A DNA stretch of 64,000 bases from an uncultured Lachnospiraceae bacterium (GTDB lineage: Bacteria; Bacillota; Clostridia; Lachnospirales; Lachnospiraceae), in the NCBI GenBank assembly GCA_947626415.1, contig CANQSA010000004.1, forward strand, positions 62,001-126,000, given 5' to 3'. The position numbers and the translations under genes were made by a program. The notes beneath the pieces are model-generated. The model saw only the letters and a program-made list of their open reading frames with translations, was not told the origin of the DNA and searched no databases. This document shows positions 17,244-25,224 of this stretch, in pieces. Each line of letters begins with the position of its first letter. The first letter of the stretch is position 1.

Positions 17244-18608
17244 ATGGCATTTGACAGTTTAACGGAAAAACTACAGAATGTATTCAGGAACTTGAGAAGC
17301 AAGGGAAAACTTACGGAAGCCGATGTGAAGGCTGCGCTGCGGGAGGTCAAGATGGCGCTGCTGGAGGCAGATGTCAGCTTTAAGGTAGTAAAGCAGTTTA
17401 TCAGTGCGGTGAATGAGCGCGCGATCGGACAGGATGTGATGAACGGACTGAATCCGGGGCAGATGGTGATCAAGATCGTAAACGAAGAAATGATCCGTCT
17501 GATGGGTTCCGAGACGACGGAGATCGCGTTAAAGCCCTCCAATGAAATCACGGTGATCATGATGCTGGGACTGCAGGGCGCAGGTAAGACGACCACGGCG
17601 GCGAAGCTGGCGGGGAAACTGAAGGCAAAGGGCAGAAAGCCTCTGCTTGTCGCCTGCGACGTTTACCGTCCGGCTGCGATTGAACAGCTGCAGATCAACG
17701 GACAGAAGCAGGGCGTAGAAGTGTTCTCCATGGGAACCGGTCACAAGCCTGCGGATATCGCGAAGGCGGCTGTTGAGCATGCGGCAAAAAACGGCATGAA
17801 TGTGGTATTTCTGGATACGGCGGGACGGCTGCACATTGATGAAGATATGATGCAGGAACTGGTCGAGATCAAGCATGCGATCGAAGTTTTCCAGAGTATT
17901 CTGGTAGTAGACGCCATGACCGGTCAGGACGCGGTAAATGTGTCCGGAACCTTTAACGAACAGATCGGGATCGACGGCGTGGTTTTAACCAAGCTGGACG
18001 GTGATACCAGAGGCGGCGCGGCTTTGTCGATCCGTGCGGTAACCGGGAAACCGATCCTGTATATCGGTATGGGAGAGAAGCTGTCCGACCTGGAACAGTT
18101 CTATCCGGACCGTATGGCTTCCAGAATTCTGGGCATGGGTGATGTGCTGACTCTGATCGATAAGGCACAGGCAGCAATTGACGAGGACAAGGCGCGAGAT
18201 CTGGAACGCAAATTAAAAAAAGCGGAGTTCAGTTTTGACGACTATCTGGACTATATGGCACAGATTAAAAATATGGGCGGTCTGGGCGAGATCATGAATA
18301 TGATGCCCGGCATCAGCGGCAAGATCCGGGAGGATCAGCTGCCGGATGAAAAGGCATTGGGAAGAACCGAAGCCATCATTCATTCCATGACAAAGGCGGA
18401 ACGCGCGAATCCCGATATCCTGAACGCGTCCCGGAAAGCCAGGATCGCCAAAGGTGCCGGCGTGGATATGGGGGAAGTGAACCGGCTGGTGAAGCAGTTT
18501 GAACAGGCGAGAAAGATGATGAAGTCCCTGCCCGGCATGATGGGCGGCAAGAAAGGAAAGCGCCGGGGCGCTTTCGGCGGATTGTTCGGCGGCAGAATGC
18601 CTTTTTAG
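17244..18608 (+). CDS. ffh: Signal recognition particle protein Ffh
   Basis: GTPase that binds signal sequences and the SRP RNA and delivers ribosomes to FtsY. An N-terminal helical bundle is followed by G1 GLQGAGKTT at about 108-116, ACDVYRPAA, DTAGR, TKLDGDTRGG and the closing GMGEKLSDL. The M domain (about 295-454) is methionine-rich, with the RNA-binding helix SGKIREDQ...RTEAIIHSMTKAER region, and ends in a Gly/Lys/Met tail. At 454 residues the length is typical. rpsP follows after 48 bases. Confidence 0.98.
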   Translation: MAFDSLTEKLQNVFRNLRSKGKLTEADVKAALREVKMALLEADVSFKVVKQFISAVNERAIGQDVMNGLNPGQMVIKIVNEEMIRLMGSETTEIALKPSNEITVIMMLGLQGAGKTTTAAKLAGKLKAKGRKPLLVACDVYRPAAIEQLQINGQKQGVEVFSMGTGHKPADIAKAAVEHAAKNGMNVVFLDTAGRLHIDEDMMQELVEIKHAIEVFQSILVVDAMTGQDAVNVSGTFNEQIGIDGVVLTKLDGDTRGGAALSIRAVTGKPILYIGMGEKLSDLEQFYPDRMASRILGMGDVLTLIDKAQAAIDEDKARDLERKLKKAEFSFDDYLDYMAQIKNMGGLGEIMNMMPGISGKIREDQLPDEKALGRTEAIIHSMTKAERANPDILNASRKARIAKGAGVDMGEVNRLVKQFEQARKMMKSLPGMMGGKKGKRRGAFGGLFGGRMPF

Positions 18609-18656
18609 GCGCCGTTTAACATAAATAACAGCATAATTCCAAGGAGGTGAAATGAA

Positions 18657-18902
18657 ATGGCAGTAAAAATCAGATTAAGAAGAATGGGACAGAAGAAGGC
18701 TCCCTATTATAGAGTGATTGTAGCGGACTCCAGATCTCCGAGAGATGGTAAGTTTATCGAGGAAATCGGTACTTATGATCCCAACAGAGAACCCAGCGCA
18801 TTCCAGATTAATGAAGAACTGGCGAAGAAATGGCTGGCAAACGGTGCTCAGCCTACAGAAACTGTAAGCAAATTGTTTAAGCTTGCCGGTATTGAGAAAT
18901 AG
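18657..18902 (+). CDS. rpsP: 30S ribosomal protein S16
   Basis: An 81-residue small-subunit protein beginning with the characteristic [19 protein letters not shown] and containing [23 protein letters not shown] lies eight bases before the start. It is followed by the KH-domain gene after 38 bases, as in most Firmicutes. Confidence 0.98.
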   Translation: MAVKIRLRRMGQKKAPYYRVIVADSRSPRDGKFIEEIGTYDPNREPSAFQINEELAKKWLANGAQPTETVSKLFKLAGIEK

Positions 18903-18940
18903 GTTTGTTTTTCGTTACAGCTTGCGGAATCGAGGTTCAA

Positions 18941-19171
18941 ATGAAAGAATTATTAGAAGTTCTGGCAAAGTCACTGGTTGATGAGCCGGATCAGGTGGTT
19001 GTTACAGAAACAGAAAATGGGAAGACCATTGTTCTGGAATTAAGCGTGGCGCCGGAAGATATGGGCAGAGTAATCGGTAAGCAGGGGAGAATTGCGAAGG
19101 CAATCCGCTCCGTAGTAAAAGCAGCCGCCTTAAAAGAAGACAAGAAAGTGATTGTTGAAATCAAACAGTAA
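18941..19171 (+). CDS. khpA: KH-domain RNA-binding protein KhpA (YlqC)
   Basis: A 76-residue single KH domain with the GRVIGKQGRIAKAIR loop (GxxG type) at about 45-60. Proteins of this family bind RNA broadly and, with KhpB, affect cell division and small RNA action in Firmicutes. I use ATG 18941 (MKELLEVLAKSLVD) because the frame extends upstream only into non-conserved sequence; its ribosome site (CGAGG) is weak, suggesting coupling to rpsP. A long imperfect hairpin follows. Confidence 0.93.
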   Translation: MKELLEVLAKSLVDEPDQVVVTETENGKTIVLELSVAPEDMGRVIGKQGRIAKAIRSVVKAAALKEDKKVIVEIKQ

Positions 19172-19180
19172 CACGGATGG

Positions 19181-19234
19181 GCTGCCGCGAAGGCGGAGTG
19201 CAGAAGTTCTGCCTTCTCCTTTGCGACAGCTTTT
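19181..19234 (+). terminator. Imperfect hairpin between khpA and rimM, possible attenuator
   Basis: GCTGCCGCGAAGG (19181-19193) pairs with CCTTTGCGACAGC (19218-19230) with one mismatch and one wobble, and an inner GCAGA/TCTGC hairpin lies in the loop. Only four T follow. It could cause partial termination or mRNA processing inside the operon. Confidence 0.4.
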
Positions 19235-19270
19235 GTATGTGAAAGAAATGACAGGTGAAATGGAGAAAAA

Positions 19271-19789
19271 ATGAAAGAAACAGAGAATCTGCTGCAAGTC
19301 GGGATCATCACGTCCCCGCACGGCGTCCACGGAGAAGTAAAGGTTTATCCGACTACGGACGATCCGGGCCGCTTTAACGAGTTAAAGGAAGTGATCCTGG
19401 ATCTGGGGAGATCCACCCGGCTTTTGCATGTGATATCCGTTAAATATATCAAACAGATGGTGATCCTAAAATTTGAGGAGATCGCAGACCGAAACGAGGC
19501 GGAACTGCTGCGGCAGAAACCGCTTCTGGTAACCAGAGAAAACGCGGTTGCGCTCGAAGAAGGCGAATATTTCATCGCGGATCTGATCGGTCTGGCTGTT
19601 GAAGACGAAGCAGGAACCCGGCTGGGTACGCTGACCGACGTTCTTCAGACCGGCGCCAATGATGTATATGTCTGCGATACGGGCAAAAAAGAATTGATGC
19701 TGCCTGCCATTCGGGAGTGTATTCTGAATGTGGATCTGGAAAACAAAGTGATGAAAGTACATGTAATGAAAGGATTGTTGGACTTATGA
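19271..19789 (+). CDS. rimM: Ribosome maturation factor RimM
   Basis: A 172-residue 30S assembly factor that binds S19 during 16S rRNA head maturation. The N-terminal beta-barrel carries [21 protein letters not shown], the family hallmark. The C-terminal PRC-barrel spans about 95-170 with [13 protein letters not shown] and [26 protein letters not shown] precedes the start. The stop overlaps the trmD start as ATGA. Confidence 0.97.
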   Translation: MKETENLLQVGIITSPHGVHGEVKVYPTTDDPGRFNELKEVILDLGRSTRLLHVISVKYIKQMVILKFEEIADRNEAELLRQKPLLVTRENAVALEEGEYFIADLIGLAVEDEAGTRLGTLTDVLQTGANDVYVCDTGKKELMLPAIRECILNVDLENKVMKVHVMKGLLDL

Positions 19790-20517
19790 ATTTCCACGTC
19801 ATGACCTTATTTCCGGAGATGGTCACGCAGGGACTCTCCGACAGTATTATCGGCCGTGCGGCAGACAGGGGTCTGGTCTCCGTCCATGCGGTCAATATCC
19901 GGGATTACGCGAACAACCGTTACAGGCAGGTGGACGATTATCCCTACGGCGGCGGCGCCGGAATGGTCATACAGCCTCAGCCGGTCTATGACTGCTATCA
20001 GGCGCTGGCGGAACAGATCGGGAAAAAAACGAGAGTGATTTATTTAACGCCGCAGGGCCGGGTATTCAGTCAGAAGATTGCGGAAGAGCTGGCGAAAGAA
20101 GAAGATCTGATCTTTCTCTGCGGTCATTATGAAGGCGTCGATGAACGGGTGCTGGAGGAGATTGTGACGGACCCGATTTCCATTGGCGATTATGTGCTGA
20201 CCGGCGGAGAACTGCCCGCCATGGTGATGATCGACTGTATCTCCCGGCTTGTGCCCGGGGTGCTGCACAACGATCTTTCGGCGGAATTTGAAAGTTTCCA
20301 GGACAATTTGCTGGAATATCCCCAGTATACCAGACCGGAGGAATTCATGGGGAAAAAAGTGCCGGAGATCTTATTGTCCGGCCATCACGCCAATATTGAA
20401 AAATGGCGCAGAGAGCAGTCCGTGATCCGGACGGCACGGTGGAGACCGGATCTGCTGGAAACGGCGGAGCTGACCGAGCAGGAGAAAAAGCTCGCAGAAG
20501 AAATCAGGGAACCCTGA
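19786..20517 (+). CDS. trmD: tRNA (guanine-N1)-methyltransferase TrmD
   Basis: SPOUT-class enzyme that makes m1G37 in tRNAs with G36 and prevents frameshifting. At 243 residues it has the usual size. Motifs include [12 protein letters not shown] at the start, [20 protein letters not shown] and [14 protein letters not shown], which form the trefoil-knot SAM site. ATG 19786 overlaps the rimM stop; the longer frame reaching back to 19717 lies inside rimM and is not used. Confidence 0.97.
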   Translation: MNFHVMTLFPEMVTQGLSDSIIGRAADRGLVSVHAVNIRDYANNRYRQVDDYPYGGGAGMVIQPQPVYDCYQALAEQIGKKTRVIYLTPQGRVFSQKIAEELAKEEDLIFLCGHYEGVDERVLEEIVTDPISIGDYVLTGGELPAMVMIDCISRLVPGVLHNDLSAEFESFQDNLLEYPQYTRPEEFMGKKVPEILLSGHHANIEKWRREQSVIRTARWRPDLLETAELTEQEKKLAEEIREP

Positions 20518-20543
20518 AGAAATGTAAAAAATTGAAAAATTGC

Positions 20544-20572
20544 TTGCGTTTGGGCAAATTCTATGCTATTAT
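20544..20572 (+). promoter_or_regulatory. Promoter of rplS with extended -10
   Basis: TTGCGT (20544-20549), 17 bases, then TATTAT (20567-20572) preceded by TGC. The element TCTATGCTATTAT matches the rpsU promoter core at 40868-40880 at all but one base. Confidence 0.65.
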
Positions 20573-20581
20573 GGGTAATGC

Positions 20582-20652
20582 TGTAAGAAAGAGATGGTCC
20601 TCTGTTACATGAATTGTATTAAGAACATCCGGCGATATAAGGAGGAACAGAA
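20582..20652 (+). ncRNA. Candidate L19 leader (cis-regulatory 5' UTR of rplS)
   Basis: After the expected start point near 20579, TGTAA (20582-20586) pairs with TTACA (20605-20609) around an inner AGAG/CTCT stem, giving a two-part hairpin. A short single-stranded segment TTAAGAACATCC follows before the ribosome site AAGGAGG. Position and shape fit the autoregulatory L19 leader known in Firmicutes; I could not align it to a model. Confidence 0.4.
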
Positions 20653-21000
20653 ATGAACGAGATTATCAGAAAGATTGAAGCGGAGCAGTTAAAGACCGAT
20701 ATCACTCCGTTTCATGTAGGCGATACCGTACGGGTTCACGCGAAGATCAAGGAAGGCAACAGAGAGAGAATCCAGGTATTTGAAGGTACTGTTTTGAAGA
20801 AACAGGGCGGAAGCACAAGAGCTACGTTTACAGTCAGAAAGACATCCAACGGGATCGGCGTAGAGCGGACATGGCCGCTGCATTCGCCTACCATTGAGAA
20901 GATTGAGGTTGTTCGTCTGGGTAAAGTCAGAAGAGCGAAGCTGAACTACCTGAGAAAGAGAGTCGGTAAGGCAGCTAAGGTAAAAGAATTAGTGAAATAA
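20653..21000 (+). CDS. rplS: 50S ribosomal protein L19
   Basis: A 115-residue large-subunit protein located at the 30S-50S interface. Diagnostic segments are [50 protein letters not shown] and the tail [30 protein letters not shown] precedes the start. It has its own promoter but also continues the ffh-rpsP-rimM-trmD unit. A strong terminator follows nine bases after the stop. Confidence 0.98.
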   Translation: MNEIIRKIEAEQLKTDITPFHVGDTVRVHAKIKEGNRERIQVFEGTVLKKQGGSTRATFTVRKTSNGIGVERTWPLHSPTIEKIEVVRLGKVRRAKLNYLRKRVGKAAKVKELVK

Positions 21001-21008
21001 GCAAGCTA

Positions 21009-21044
21009 AGCCTCGCAGAACAATTCTGTTTTGCGGGGCTTTTT
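21009..21044 (+). terminator. Rho-independent terminator after rplS
   Basis: A 14-base stem with two wobble pairs (21009-21022 with 21027-21040) closes a four-base ATTC loop and is followed by a T-run ending at 21044. It ends the ylxM-rplS operon. Confidence 0.92.
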
Positions 21045-21078
21045 ACAATTTCCGTAAAAGCGCGGGAGCGGAGGCCAT

Positions 21079-21642
21079 ATGGGGTATTTTAAGGAGCGAT
21101 GGACGGAAAATCTGTTTTCTGACCGGATATTAAAATGGATCGTTGATATTGTGCTGGCAGTCGTGACAGCAGTCATGGTGATCTGGTTTTTCGGCAAGGA
21201 CATTACTATAGAAGGAAATTCCATGACGCCGGAACTGGAAGCCGGAGAAGTGGTTTTATTGAACCGGCTGGCTTATGGGATCGGTACGCCGAAGGCCGGA
21301 GATGTGATCGCCTATGAAACGGAAGGGGAAAAGACGGTATCGGTAAAACGGATCCTGGCTGTGCCGGGGGATACGGTACAGATCCGGGACGGCGTTTTAT
21401 ATGTAAATGAAACGCAGATAAAGCTCTATGAAACGCAGGAACTGATCGTCTACAGCGGAATCGCGAAGGAGCCGCTGACGCTGGGAGAAGACGCTTATTT
21501 TGTAATGGGAGACAACTGGAATAACAGTGAGGACAGCCGATATGAAGAGATCGGACTGATCCAAAAGGAACAGATCCTCGGTAAAGTGTGGCTGCGGGCC
21601 GCGCCGTTTGCCCGGATCGGACTGGTGAAGAATAAAGGATAG
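21079..21642 (+). CDS. lepB: Signal peptidase I, copy 1
   Basis: Membrane serine protease that removes signal peptides from exported proteins. One N-terminal helix (19-38) is followed by the catalytic serine S48 in GNSMTPEL and the general-base lysine K90 in VSVKRILAVPGDT. The later boxes AYFVMGDNWNNSEDSR and GKVWLRAAPF complete the family pattern. At 187 residues it is the short Gram-positive type. A second, diverged copy lies after the next gene. It follows the rplS terminator, and rbgA begins 14 bases downstream. Confidence 0.95.
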   Translation: MGYFKERWTENLFSDRILKWIVDIVLAVVTAVMVIWFFGKDITIEGNSMTPELEAGEVVLLNRLAYGIGTPKAGDVIAYETEGEKTVSVKRILAVPGDTVQIRDGVLYVNETQIKLYETQELIVYSGIAKEPLTLGEDAYFVMGDNWNNSEDSRYEEIGLIQKEQILGKVWLRAAPFARIGLVKNKG

Positions 21643-21655
21643 AGGAAGACAGAAA

Positions 21656-22528
21656 ATGCAGCAGGAGCAGACAACAAGCAATATCAACTGGTATCCCGGA
21701 CATATGACAAAGGCATGGCGGCAGATGCAGGAAGATATCAAACTGATCGATTTGGTGATCGAACTGGTGGATGCCCGAATCCCGCTTAGCAGCCGGAATC
21801 CGGATATTGACCGGCTGGGGCAGGGAAAAGCCCGGCTGGTATTATTGAATAAAGCGGATCTGGCGGATGAAGAACAGACAGAACAATGGATTTCCTATTT
21901 TCGGACAAAGGGCTGCCAGGCGGTTGCCGTAAATTCCCAGAACAGCGGCGGACTGAAACGGATCAACAGCGCTGTGCAGGAAGCGTGCCGGGAGAAGATT
22001 GAACGGAATAAGCGCCGCGGCATCTTAAACCGTCCGCTTCGCGCTATGGTTGTGGGGATCCCCAATGTGGGGAAGTCTACCTTTATCAATGCCTATGCGA
22101 AGCGCGCCTGCGCGAAAACCGGCAATCAGCCGGGCGTTACCAAAGGAAAACAGTGGATCCGATTGAGCAATGTTCTGGAGCTGCTGGATACGCCGGGAAT
22201 CCTTTGGCCGAAGTTTGAAGATCAGGCGGTTGCCGTCCGGCTGGCCCTGATCGGGTCGATCCGGGATGAAATCCTGAATCTCAATGACCTGGCTATTCAG
22301 GGGATCCGTCAGATGCAGACGCTTTACCCGGGCAGGATTGCGAAACGCTATGAGATTTCGGAAGAACAGGAAGCTTTGGCAGTGCTGGAGGGAATTGCGG
22401 ACAGCAGGAAATGCCGCTTAAAGGGAGACCTGCCGGATTACGACAAAGCATCCGCGATCTTCCTCAATGATTTGCGAAGCGGTAAACTGGGAAGACTGAC
22501 ATTGGAACATTGTGAACAGACAGCATAG
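21656..22528 (+). CDS. rbgA: Ribosome biogenesis GTPase RbgA (YlqF)
   Basis: A 290-residue circularly permuted GTPase required for late 50S subunit assembly. The permuted order is visible: G4 NKAD at 65-68 precedes G1 GIPNVGKST near 126-134 and G3 LLDTPGILWP. The N-terminal INWYPGHMTKA is diagnostic. The C-terminal helical domain (about 210-290) binds the ribosome. It sits between two signal peptidase genes, an order common near rplS in Firmicutes. Confidence 0.96.
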   Translation: MQQEQTTSNINWYPGHMTKAWRQMQEDIKLIDLVIELVDARIPLSSRNPDIDRLGQGKARLVLLNKADLADEEQTEQWISYFRTKGCQAVAVNSQNSGGLKRINSAVQEACREKIERNKRRGILNRPLRAMVVGIPNVGKSTFINAYAKRACAKTGNQPGVTKGKQWIRLSNVLELLDTPGILWPKFEDQAVAVRLALIGSIRDEILNLNDLAIQGIRQMQTLYPGRIAKRYEISEEQEALAVLEGIADSRKCRLKGDLPDYDKASAIFLNDLRSGKLGRLTLEHCEQTA

Positions 22529-22568
22529 GAAACACAGCAGAGGAAACTAAATTAGGACAGCGCTTATT

Positions 22569-23195
22569 ATGAAAGAGACAAAGACGAAGAAAAAAGAGAA
22601 AGCGGAAGAATTGGAAGAAGAACAGGAAGAACGCAGTCAGAAAGAAAACGTGTGGGAGATCCTGCGTACCTTTATGATCCTGGGAACGGTGATTCTGCTC
22701 TGCTTTCTGTTCCGGGAGTTTGTACTGCAGCGGACGGTTGTAATGGGCGAGTCTATGGAAGACACCTTACAGGACGGAGATAATCTGCTGGTCGATAAGA
22801 TCAGCTACCGGTTTTCCGATCCTGAGCGGTTTGACGTGATCGTATTTCCGTTTGAGGAAGAGGACGGAACGACAGAGCGGTATATCAAGCGGATCATAGG
22901 GCTGCCGGGAGAGACAATTTCCATTGAGGACGGAAAGATTATCATTGACGGTAAGGTATTGGAAGAATCTTACGGTCTGGAGACGATAAAAGAGGCCGGT
23001 TTTGCCAAAACTCCGGTCACAATGGCGCCCAATGAGTATTTTGTGCTGGGGGATAACCGGAATCACAGTAAAGACAGCAGAGATTTAGACCGCTGGGGCA
23101 CTCCTACGGTCGGACTGGTGAAGCGGGAAAATATAATCGGAAAAGTCTGGATCCGGATATTCCCGTTCAGTAAATTTGGGACGATTGATCCTTAA
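22569..23195 (+). CDS. lepB: Signal peptidase I, copy 2
   Basis: A second signal peptidase of 208 residues. It starts with a 30-residue Lys/Glu-rich cytoplasmic tail that copy 1 lacks, then one helix (about 32-48), catalytic S62 in GESMEDTL and K107 in YIKRIIGLPGET, and the box FVLGDNRNHSKDSRD. The active site is intact, so both copies should be active and may differ in substrates. No clear ribosome site is visible beyond a weak AGGAC region. Confidence 0.95.
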   Translation: MKETKTKKKEKAEELEEEQEERSQKENVWEILRTFMILGTVILLCFLFREFVLQRTVVMGESMEDTLQDGDNLLVDKISYRFSDPERFDVIVFPFEEEDGTTERYIKRIIGLPGETISIEDGKIIIDGKVLEESYGLETIKEAGFAKTPVTMAPNEYFVLGDNRNHSKDSRDLDRWGTPTVGLVKRENIIGKVWIRIFPFSKFGTIDP

Positions 23196-23235
23196 CAGCT
23201 CAGCGTAAGGAATTGTACGGAAATGAGGAGAGCGC

Positions 23236-24015
23236 ATGCAGGAAACGGTAACGGAGATCAAAAAACGGCTGGAAATGGCCGCTATGGAACAGCTTCCGAC
23301 CTTACTAAAGGAATATGCGCCGGATGAACGGCAAAGCGTACAGAAGCTGCTTTTGACGTATACAAAGCGCTGTGCGGGTTATCAGGCGGAGCTGGAACGG
23401 ACCTGGAATATGAAAACCTATGAACGGCAGTATGCCGGACAGGGATACATTGCAGGAATGGATGAAGTAGGGAGAGGACCGCTGGCCGGTCCGGTGGTAA
23501 CCTGCGCGCTGATCCTGCCGGAGGACTGCAATATTTTATATATCAATGACTCCAAGCAGGTAAGCGCAAAAAAACGGGAGGAACTTTACGGTCAGATCTT
23601 AGAGGCAGCGGTGTCCGTGGGGATCGGCGTCGTTTCTCCGAAGCGGATCGATGAGATCAATATTTTGCAGGCTACTTATGAAGCCATGCGGCAGTCGGTC
23701 AGTAAATTGACAGTACGCCCCGCGGTTTTATTAAATGACGCCGTAACCGTGCCGGGACTGCCGGAAACGATCCTGCAGGTGCCTATTATCAAAGGAGACG
23801 CAAAGAGTATGTCGATCGCGGCGGCAAGTATCGTGGCAAAAGTGACAAGGGACCGGATGATGACAGAATATGATAAATTGTATCCGGGCTATGGCTTTGC
23901 GGCAAATAAAGGGTATGGCAGTGCAGCGCATATCGCAGCGATCGTAAGTATGGGCGCATCGCCCATTCACCGGCAGACTTTTATTCAAAATTTTATTAAA
24001 AAAGATGAAAATTAA
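23236..24015 (+). CDS. rnhB: Ribonuclease HII
   Basis: Removes ribonucleotides and RNA primers from DNA. The catalytic motif GMDEVGRGPLAGP contains D76 and E77; further acidic residues lie in LLNDAVTVPG and DAKSMSIAAASIVAKVTRD. A 70-residue N-terminal extension is normal for Firmicute RNase HII and helps substrate binding. GAGGAGAG precedes the start. The 3' end overlaps the next gene by 11 bases. Confidence 0.96.
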   Translation: MQETVTEIKKRLEMAAMEQLPTLLKEYAPDERQSVQKLLLTYTKRCAGYQAELERTWNMKTYERQYAGQGYIAGMDEVGRGPLAGPVVTCALILPEDCNILYINDSKQVSAKKREELYGQILEAAVSVGIGVVSPKRIDEINILQATYEAMRQSVSKLTVRPAVLLNDAVTVPGLPETILQVPIIKGDAKSMSIAAASIVAKVTRDRMMTEYDKLYPGYGFAANKGYGSAAHIAAIVSMGASPIHRQTFIQNFIKKDEN

Positions 24016-24364
24016 CAAACGTAAGATCGGCAGCCGCTGGGAGCAGGCTGCAAAGGCTTATTTAGAAAAACGGGGATATCGGATCGTGGAAGAAAATTTC
24101 CGCTGCCGGCAGGGAGAGATCGATCTGATCGGTTATGATGGGGCAGTGTTGTGTTTCATCGAAGTGAAATACCGCACGAGCGAACGGTACGGCCTGCCCG
24201 GAGAGGCAGTAGACGCCAGGAAGAGACAGCGGATCATAAATGCCGCCGGATATTACCTGTATCGGAACCGTCTCCCGCAGGATACGCCGTGCCGCTATGA
24301 CGCGGTGCTGATCCTAGAAGATCGGATCGAATTGATTCAAAACGCGTTCGGCGGGATCCTGTAG
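24005..24364 (+). CDS. UPF0102 family protein (YraN), nuclease-fold
   Basis: A 119-residue protein of the YraN family, which has a restriction-endonuclease-like fold. The conserved pattern is seen in KRGYRIVEENFRCRQGEIDLI (E-x-D) and VLCFIEVKYR (E-x-K). Its place after rnhB is typical across bacteria, suggesting a role in DNA or RNA processing. The biochemical role is not established. It overlaps rnhB by 11 bases. Confidence 0.9.
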   Translation: MKINKRKIGSRWEQAAKAYLEKRGYRIVEENFRCRQGEIDLIGYDGAVLCFIEVKYRTSERYGLPGEAVDARKRQRIINAAGYYLYRNRLPQDTPCRYDAVLILEDRIELIQNAFGGIL

Positions 24365-24394
24365 GAAAATCATGGAATCGGAATGGAGTTTCGT

Positions 24395-25216
24395 ATGAAT
24401 ATGAAAAAGCAGATCGGAAAGAACGGAGTTCCTTTTTTGTCCTTTCCGGCATTAGATAAAATGGATTGGATCGTCAATGGGTTTTCGACCAGGGAAGGCG
24501 GCGTGAGTACCGGAATGTTCGCCACGATGAATCTGACCTTTTCCAGAGGCGATGAAGAAGCGGCTGTCCGGGAAAATTTCAGACGGATCGCGGCCGCCAT
24601 CGGATTTGACGAAAACCGGATGGTAATGGGACGGCTGGAACATACCACGAACGTCCGGGTCGCGACGGAGGAAGACGCCGGAAAAGGCTATGGAAAAGAA
24701 CCGGATTATGCCGGGATTGACGGATTGATCACCAACGTCCCCAATTTACCGTTGATGACGACCTATGCGGACTGCGTGCCGCTGTATTTCGCGGATCCGG
24801 TACACCGGGCCATCGGGCTGTCGCATTCCGGCTGGCGGGGAACCGTAAACCGGATGGGAAAGGCGACGCTGGATGCCATGAAAAAAGCCTACGGTACCAG
24901 GGCGGAAGATGTGACGGCCTGTATCGGACCGTCCATCTGTAAAGACTGTTACGAAGTCGGCGAAGATGTGGCGGCGGAATTTGCCCGTAATTTTACAGAG
25001 GAAAGTTTGGAGCGGATCCTGGCCCGGAAAGAAAATGGAAAATATCAGCTGGATCTGTGGGCGGCTAACCAGGTGATCTTAACGGAAGCAGGCGTACCGG
25101 CTGAACAGATTGTTACTGCTGGACTCTGTACCTGCTGCAACAGCGACTGGCTGTTTTCCCACCGCGCAACACATGGGAAACGGGGCGTCATGGCGGCATT
25201 TTTAATGATTCGGTAG
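24395..25216 (+). CDS. pgeF: Peptidoglycan editing factor PgeF / YfiH family purine nucleoside phosphorylase
   Basis: A 273-residue protein of the DUF152/YfiH (laccase-domain) family. Members bind zinc and act as purine nucleoside phosphorylases or adenosine deaminases, and in E. coli affect peptidoglycan precursor fidelity. The metal and active-site motifs are GLSHSGWRGTVNRM, CIGPSICKDCYEVG and FSHRATHGKRG. ATG 24395, six bases after GGAG, is preferred to ATG 24383. The old 'polyphenol oxidase' label is probably misleading. Confidence 0.9.
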   Translation: MNMKKQIGKNGVPFLSFPALDKMDWIVNGFSTREGGVSTGMFATMNLTFSRGDEEAAVRENFRRIAAAIGFDENRMVMGRLEHTTNVRVATEEDAGKGYGKEPDYAGIDGLITNVPNLPLMTTYADCVPLYFADPVHRAIGLSHSGWRGTVNRMGKATLDAMKKAYGTRAEDVTACIGPSICKDCYEVGEDVAAEFARNFTEESLERILARKENGKYQLDLWAANQVILTEAGVPAEQIVTAGLCTCCNSDWLFSHRATHGKRGVMAAFLMIR

Positions 25217-25224
25217 GAGTGAGT

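Noticed and set aside
20575-20608. Outer stem GTAAT/GTTAC in the rplS leader
   Set aside because: Its left arm overlaps the expected transcription start; the inner TGTAA/TTACA stem is a better choice.
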